Shown: piece by piece, positions 59,996 through 64,000 of the stretch
How positions within the stretch are numbered: position 1 is the stretch's first letter
How the letters are laid out: each line of letters begins with the position of its first letter
Assembly: GCF_001701045.1 (NCBI RefSeq)
Contig: NZ_CP016757.1
Coordinates: 885,501 to 949,500 of the forward strand
Direction: 5' to 3'
DNA: 64,000 bases
Source of the DNA: Cloacibacillus porcorum
Lineage (GTDB): Bacteria; Synergistota; Synergistia; Synergistales; Synergistaceae
Program-made: the position numbers and the translations under genes
The notes under the pieces: generated by a model
What the model was told of the DNA's origin: nothing
What the model saw: only the letters and a program-made list of their open reading frames with translations
The model's database searches: none

Positions 59996-61207
59996 TTATT
60001 TCGCTTCGGCGGCCTTGACGGCCTCCGCCATATTTCTGCCGAGCTCGCGGCACAGTTCAAGGTCGGTCTCAGTGGGGGAGGACTTGACCTCGATCGTCGG
60101 CTCGACGAGCTTCCAGTCGCCTCCCTGCTCCGCGAAGACCTGCAGCTCCGCTAAGGCCCCCTTGCTCCAGCTGTAGGAGCCGCAGATGCCGAGCACGCGG
60201 TTCTTCATCATCTTATTCTTGAGCGCGCGGCAGAGCGTCGCCATCGGGGGGTAGAGCTCCGTGTTATAGGTGCAGCTGCCGAGGACGAGGCCGCGGTATT
60301 TCCAGATGTCGCGCACAATATACGAAAGATTGGAGCGCGAGGCATCGTGGACGATGACGTCCTTCACGCCGGCCTCGCAGGCGGCGCGCGCGATGGTGTC
60401 CGTCATGAATTTCGTGTTGCCGTACATCGAGCCGTAGACGACGACGATACCCTCGTCGGTCTTGTGGCTGCTCCACTTATCGTAGAGGTCTACGATATGC
60501 TGCGGGTTCGAGCGGAGGATGGGGCCGTGAGCGGGGCAGATGATTTTAAGGTCGAGGGCGCGGACCTTGGCGATCGCCTTCTGCGCCGGTCCCGAGTAGC
60601 GGCCGACGATGTTTGCGAAGTAGCGCAGCGTCTCGTCCTCGTAGAGCGCCATGTCGAGCTCGTCGTCAAAGATGCCGCCCTCCAGCGCGCAGAAGCCGCC
60701 GAAGGCGTCGGTGGAGAAGAGCACCTTCTCGCTCGTCTCATAGGCCACCATGCTCTCGGGCCAGTGGACCATGGGGATCATCGCGAACGTCAGCTTGTGG
60801 CGGCCGAGGTCGAGCACGTCTCCCTCTTTGACCTCGATCATACCCTCTGTGATTCCATAGAAGGCGCCAATCATCTCAATCGTCTTTTTGTTGCCGACGA
60901 TCTTCATTTCAGGATAAAGTTTGCGGAGTATGCTGATGGAACCCGAATGGTCCGGCTCCATATGGTTGACGACGAGGTAGTCGATAGTGCGCCCCTCCGG
61001 CATGATAGAGACAAGCCGTTCCATATAGGCAGAGAGCTTGTCGGCCTTGATGGTATCGATGATCGCGCACTTTTCGTCGTTGATAAAATAGGCGTTGTAA
61101 GCCACGCCGCGGGGTAGTTCCCAAAGACCCTCGAAGAGGTCGGTCTCGCGGTCGTTGCCGCCTATCCAATATATAGAATCAGTTACCTTGATCGCCTGCT
61201 GCATCAT
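59996..61207 (-). CDS. flavodiiron protein (FprA-like oxygen/NO reductase)
   Basis: A 403-residue protein with a metallo-beta-lactamase di-iron domain (NHMEPDHSG about residue 79, MVHWPESM, FSTDAFGG, CPAHGPI) and a C-terminal flavodoxin domain (VVYGSMYGNTKFMTDTIA, LGSCTYNTELYPP). Flavodiiron proteins reduce O2 to water or NO to N2O, protecting anaerobes. All ligand positions look intact. AAGGAGG precedes the ATG. The DUF3298 gene lies downstream. Confidence 0.95.
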   Translation of the reverse strand: MMQQAIKVTDSIYWIGGNDRETDLFEGLWELPRGVAYNAYFINDEKCAIIDTIKADKLSAYMERLVSIMPEGRTIDYLVVNHMEPDHSGSISILRKLYPEMKIVGNKKTIEMIGAFYGITEGMIEVKEGDVLDLGRHKLTFAMIPMVHWPESMVAYETSEKVLFSTDAFGGFCALEGGIFDDELDMALYEDETLRYFANIVGRYSGPAQKAIAKVRALDLKIICPAHGPILRSNPQHIVDLYDKWSSHKTDEGIVVVYGSMYGNTKFMTDTIARAACEAGVKDVIVHDASRSNLSYIVRDIWKYRGLVLGSCTYNTELYPPMATLCRALKNKMMKNRVLGICGSYSWSKGALAELQVFAEQGGDWKLVEPTIEVKSSPTETDLELCRELGRNMAEAVKAAEAK

Positions 61208-61372
61208 TTTTGCAGTTCCCTCCTTAAAAATATTGCCTATGTGTCATATTATATAACAACGAGTTCAGTTTGCACGGTGACAAATTGCCAGTTTTATAAG
61301 CTAAATAAACGGGGTTTGATAGCGTTGGTAAAAATTGAATGGATTGACTTGTCTGAAATTAATGGTCAAATG

Positions 61373-61401
61373 TTGCAATTTCGACGGAGTTGGGCAATAA
61401 T
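61373..61401 (+). promoter_or_regulatory. candidate promoter of the methylmalonyl-CoA mutase operon
   Basis: TTGCAA (61373-61378), a 17-base spacer and AATAAT (61396-61401), about 90 bases upstream of the mutase start. The rest of 61208-61489 shows no gene. Confidence 0.5.
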
Positions 61402-61489
61402 AACAGCGTGTGGTTTTTTGTAAAATCTACTAGTGTGCTGATGGTCATTTATACGGTGACCTCATATGTTTCGCAAGGAGGCGGAGTAA

Positions 61490-63169
61490 TTGTTCGAACC
61501 AACACAGCTCCAGGAAGTAGCAGAAGGAAAGAAGGCCTACGAAGCGGCTGTTGAAAAGGCGCTTACCAAAGGTCCCGAGAGAAAGGAAAACTTCACCACA
61601 GGCGGCGGTATTCCTCTTAAGAGGACATATACCCCGGAAGATGTCAACGGCGTAGACTACGCCAAAGATCTTGGATTCCCCGGCGCGTATCCTTACACCC
61701 GCGGCGTCCAGCCCACAATGTACAGAGGCCGTTTCTGGACGATGCGCCAGTATGCGGGCTTTGCTACGGCGGAGGATTCCAACAAGCGCTATCGTTACCT
61801 GCTGAGCCAGGGAACGACTGGGCTCTCTGTCGCTTTTGACCTTCCGACACAGATCGGCTACGACTCGGACGACCCCATGGCGGTGGGTGAGTGCGGTAAA
61901 GTCGGCGTCGCCGTCGACAGCCTTGCCGACGCGGAGATCCTCTTCGGCGGAATCCCCCTCGACAAAGTATCGACCTCGATGACGATCAATGCCCCTGCGT
62001 CAGTGCTTCTTTCAATGTACATCGCCGTTGCCGAAAAGCAGGGCGTACCGATGAACGCACTCTCAGGAACGATCCAGAACGATATCCTCAAGGAATACAT
62101 AGCGCGCGGCACATATATCTTCCCTCCCAAGCCGTCAATGCGTCTCATCACCGACATTTTTGACTTCTGCTCGAAGAATATCCCGAAATGGAACACCATC
62201 TCGATCTCCGGCTATCATATCCGTGAAGCCGGTTCGACCGCGATCCAGGAAGTGGCCTTCACGCTTGCCGACGGTATCGCCTACATTGAAGCGGCCATCA
62301 AGGCCGGACAGGACCCGAACGTATTCGGAAAGCGCCTCTCCTTCTTCTTTAACGCGCATAACGACTTTATAGAAGAGGTTGCGAAGTTCCGCGCGGCGCG
62401 CAAGGTTTGGGCACGCATTATGAAGGAGCGCTTCGGAGTCACCGAAAAGGGCGCCCAGATGCTCCGCTTCCACACCCAGACCGCCGGATGCACGCTGACG
62501 GCGCAGCAGGCAGAGAACAACATCGTCCGCGTCGCCATTCAGACGATGGCGGCGGTATGCGGCGGCACCCAGTCGCTGCACACCAACAGCCTTGACGAAG
62601 CTCTCGCCCTTCCGACGGACAAGAGCGTCCGCATCGCCCTCCGCACGCAGCAGATCGTCGCTTATGAGTCAGGCGTTACGAGCGTTGTAGACCCGCTTGC
62701 CGGCAGCTACGCCATCGAGGCTCTTACAAAAGAGATCGAAGATGGCGCGTGGGAGTACATCAAGAAGATCGACGAGCTCGGCGGCATGATGACGGCCATC
62801 GAGAAGGGATATCCGCAGAAGAACATCCAGGATGCGGCGTACCAGTATCAGAAATCTATCGAATCAGGCGACCGTATCATCGTTGGCGTCAACAAGTTCC
62901 AGATCGAAGAAGACATGTCAGAGCGCAAACTCCTTAAGGTCGACGCAAGCGTAGGCGTGAACCAGATTAAGAAGCTCCGCGAAATGAAGGCGAACCGCGA
63001 CAACGTCAGAGTCAAGACGACGCTTGACGCAATCCGCGAGGGCGCGAAGGGCGACGCGAACCTTATGCCGCTCATCCTCGACGCCGTACACGCGTACGCG
63101 ACAGAGGGCGAGATCTGCGGCGTGCTCCGCGAGGTCTTTGGCGAGTACCAGGAGAACGTGGTTCTTTAG
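61490..63169 (+). CDS. methylmalonyl-CoA mutase large (catalytic) subunit
   Basis: A 559-residue TIM-barrel subunit: [76 protein letters not shown]-type substrate region and [23 protein letters not shown]. It lacks the B12-binding domain, which the next gene supplies. The pair interconverts succinyl-CoA and methylmalonyl-CoA. TTG 61490 follows AAGGAGGCGG. With the epimerase gene downstream this is a propionate/succinate segment. Confidence 0.95.
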   Translation: MFEPTQLQEVAEGKKAYEAAVEKALTKGPERKENFTTGGGIPLKRTYTPEDVNGVDYAKDLGFPGAYPYTRGVQPTMYRGRFWTMRQYAGFATAEDSNKRYRYLLSQGTTGLSVAFDLPTQIGYDSDDPMAVGECGKVGVAVDSLADAEILFGGIPLDKVSTSMTINAPASVLLSMYIAVAEKQGVPMNALSGTIQNDILKEYIARGTYIFPPKPSMRLITDIFDFCSKNIPKWNTISISGYHIREAGSTAIQEVAFTLADGIAYIEAAIKAGQDPNVFGKRLSFFFNAHNDFIEEVAKFRAARKVWARIMKERFGVTEKGAQMLRFHTQTAGCTLTAQQAENNIVRVAIQTMAAVCGGTQSLHTNSLDEALALPTDKSVRIALRTQQIVAYESGVTSVVDPLAGSYAIEALTKEIEDGAWEYIKKIDELGGMMTAIEKGYPQKNIQDAAYQYQKSIESGDRIIVGVNKFQIEEDMSERKLLKVDASVGVNQIKKLREMKANRDNVRVKTTLDAIREGAKGDANLMPLILDAVHAYATEGEICGVLREVFGEYQENVVL

Positions 63170-63201
63170 AATCGCGAGTGCTTTTTAAGGAGGAAGAAAT
63201 T

Positions 63202-63615
63202 ATGGACCGTAAAATTCGCGTAGTTGTTGCGAAACCAGGACTTGACGGCCACGACCGTGGCGCGAAGGTCATAGCTAGAGCATTCAGAGACGCCGGCATG
63301 GAGGTCATCTACACAGGTCTCCGCCAGACACCGGAACAGATAGTTGCCACAGCGATCCAGGAAGACGCTGACGCCATCGGCATCAGCATTCTTTCGGGAG
63401 CGCATGAGTACTGCTTTAAGGCCATCATCGATCTTCTCAAAGAGAAGCACGCGGAGGACATCATCGTCTTCGGCGGCGGAGTCATTCCCGAAACTGACTA
63501 CCCGACGCTCCTCAGCTTCGGTGCAGGCGCGATCTTCGGCCCCGGAACGCCGACCACGGAGACGATTGAATGGCTCGAAAAGGCGGTAGCCGAAAAGAGA
63601 GCGAAAGAGGCGTAA
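63202..63615 (+). CDS. methylmalonyl-CoA mutase B12-binding subunit
   Basis: A 137-residue cobalamin-binding domain protein. VVVAKPGLDGHDRGAKVIARAF holds the lower-ligand His of the DGHDRG motif; SILSGAHEYCFKAIIDLL and FGGGVIPETD complete the B12 site. It partners the catalytic subunit encoded 32 bases upstream. AAGGAGG precedes ATG 63202; the longer frame from 63178 overlaps that site. Confidence 0.95.
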   Translation: MDRKIRVVVAKPGLDGHDRGAKVIARAFRDAGMEVIYTGLRQTPEQIVATAIQEDADAIGISILSGAHEYCFKAIIDLLKEKHAEDIIVFGGGVIPETDYPTLLSFGAGAIFGPGTPTTETIEWLEKAVAEKRAKEA

Positions 63616-63619
63616 AATT

Positions 63620-64000
63620 ATGGAAATTAAAAATGTAGATCATATCGGAGTAGCCGTAAAGAGCATCGACGAAGCTCTTAAATTCTGGGAGGATACCCTC
63701 GGCGTGAAGTGCCACGGCGTTGAAGAAGTCGCCGAGCAGAGAGTCAAAACAGCCTTCCTGCCCATTGATGACACGGAATTCGAGCTTCTTGAGGGAACGA
63801 CGGAGGACAGCCCTGTCTCAAAGTTCATTGAGAAAAACGGACAGGGAATCCAGCACGTCGCGGTCAGAGTCGCCGACATCGAAGCGGCGCTTGCCGAACT
63901 CAAAGAAAAGGGCGTGCGCCTTATCGATGAAAAGCCTCGTATTGGCGCGGGCGGCGCGAAGATCGCCTTTGTTCACCCGAAGGCCAGCGGCGGAGTGCTT
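63620..64000 (+). CDS. methylmalonyl-CoA epimerase (cut by window end)
   Basis: The first 127 residues of a VOC-fold enzyme: VDHIGVAVKSIDEALKFWEDTLGV, FELLEGTTEDSPVSKFIEKNGQGIQHVAVRV and AFVHPKASGGVL. Metal ligands are visible as His in VDHIG, Glu in EFELLE and His in QHVAV. It converts (S)- to (R)-methylmalonyl-CoA for the mutase. The start is four bases after the small-subunit stop; the 3' end lies outside the window. Confidence 0.92.
   Translation, partial: MEIKNVDHIGVAVKSIDEALKFWEDTLGVKCHGVEEVAEQRVKTAFLPIDDTEFELLEGTTEDSPVSKFIEKNGQGIQHVAVRVADIEAALAELKEKGVRLIDEKPRIGAGGAKIAFVHPKASGGVL

Overview
The window looks like a chromosomal segment of a Synergistota bacterium, probably a Cloacibacillus-type amino-acid fermenter. 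The carboxypeptidase at 12444-14354 ends in a Cys-Asn-Ala-Gly / hydrophobic / Arg-Lys tail like the Synergist-CTERM sorting signal. The gene set fits an anaerobe living on amino acids and amines: amino-acid carriers, a saccharopine-dehydrogenase-like enzyme, Fe-dependent alcohol dehydrogenases, methylmalonyl-CoA enzymes, a flavodiiron protein and a 2[4Fe-4S] ferredoxin. The DNA is GC-rich except for an AT-rich accessory block at about 21.0-23.5 kb. I saw no rRNA, tRNA or CRISPR array.

Layout. 0.2-1.5 kb: an IS110-family element with a candidate bridge-RNA region. 1.7-5.2 kb: an NhaC-type antiporter, an Asp/Glu-type racemase and a saccharopine-dehydrogenase-like gene. 5.3-8.0 kb (minus): a T-box-controlled YkvI-type permease followed by an Fe-ADH. 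8.3-10.7 kb (minus): an amino-acid ABC ATPase and a fused binding-protein/permease. 11.2-15.2 kb: a 4-hydroxybutyrate-dehydrogenase-like Fe-ADH, an M14 carboxypeptidase and an LprI-like protein. 15.5-21.6 kb: two paralogous XRE regulators flanking a TAXI-TRAP transporter operon that carries an alanine racemase between receptor and permease. 21.0-24.5 kb: an accessory island with a small membrane protein, a broken AIPR (abortive-infection) gene, a truncated copy of the dehydrogenase found downstream, and a Phd/YefM-Txe toxin-antitoxin pair.

24.9-41.2 kb is a complete ethanolamine-utilisation microcompartment operon: eutG-like, eutS, P, A, B, C, L, a BMC protein with a SAP-like tail, eutE, two eutM, eutT, pduL, eutJ, a small BMC-linked protein, eutN, pduS, pduT, eutH and eutQ. 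EutH imports ethanolamine. EutBC, with B12 supplied by EutT and repaired by EutA, makes acetaldehyde and ammonia. EutE makes acetyl-CoA, PduL makes acetyl-phosphate, and the EutG-like enzyme makes ethanol. PduS/PduT give the shell an electron route. No EutVW or EutR regulator is visible. The 5' end of eutS is preceded by three tandem 119-bp copies of itself, each encoding the same 20-residue peptide and closed by a palindromic element.

41.2-44.0 kb: a pair of inverted hairpin elements, metQ behind a Met-rich leader peptide and terminator (apparent methionine attenuation), an L,D-transpeptidase and a small helical protein. 44.1-49.3 kb: an FAD-linked oxidase, glgB and malQ. 49.3-56.5 kb: two LtaS-like enzymes, a glycosyltransferase, an LplT-like MFS protein with no ordinary start codon, and a class II aldolase. 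56.5-61.2 kb: ferredoxin, a second NhaC-type antiporter, two uncharacterised proteins and a flavodiiron protein. 61.5-64 kb: methylmalonyl-CoA mutase large and small subunits and methylmalonyl-CoA epimerase (cut by the window end).

The most notable observations are the repeated EutS-peptide mini-ORFs, the palindromic element shared with the gln operon, the Met leader of metQ, and the inverted hairpins whose middle stems differ but remain base-paired.
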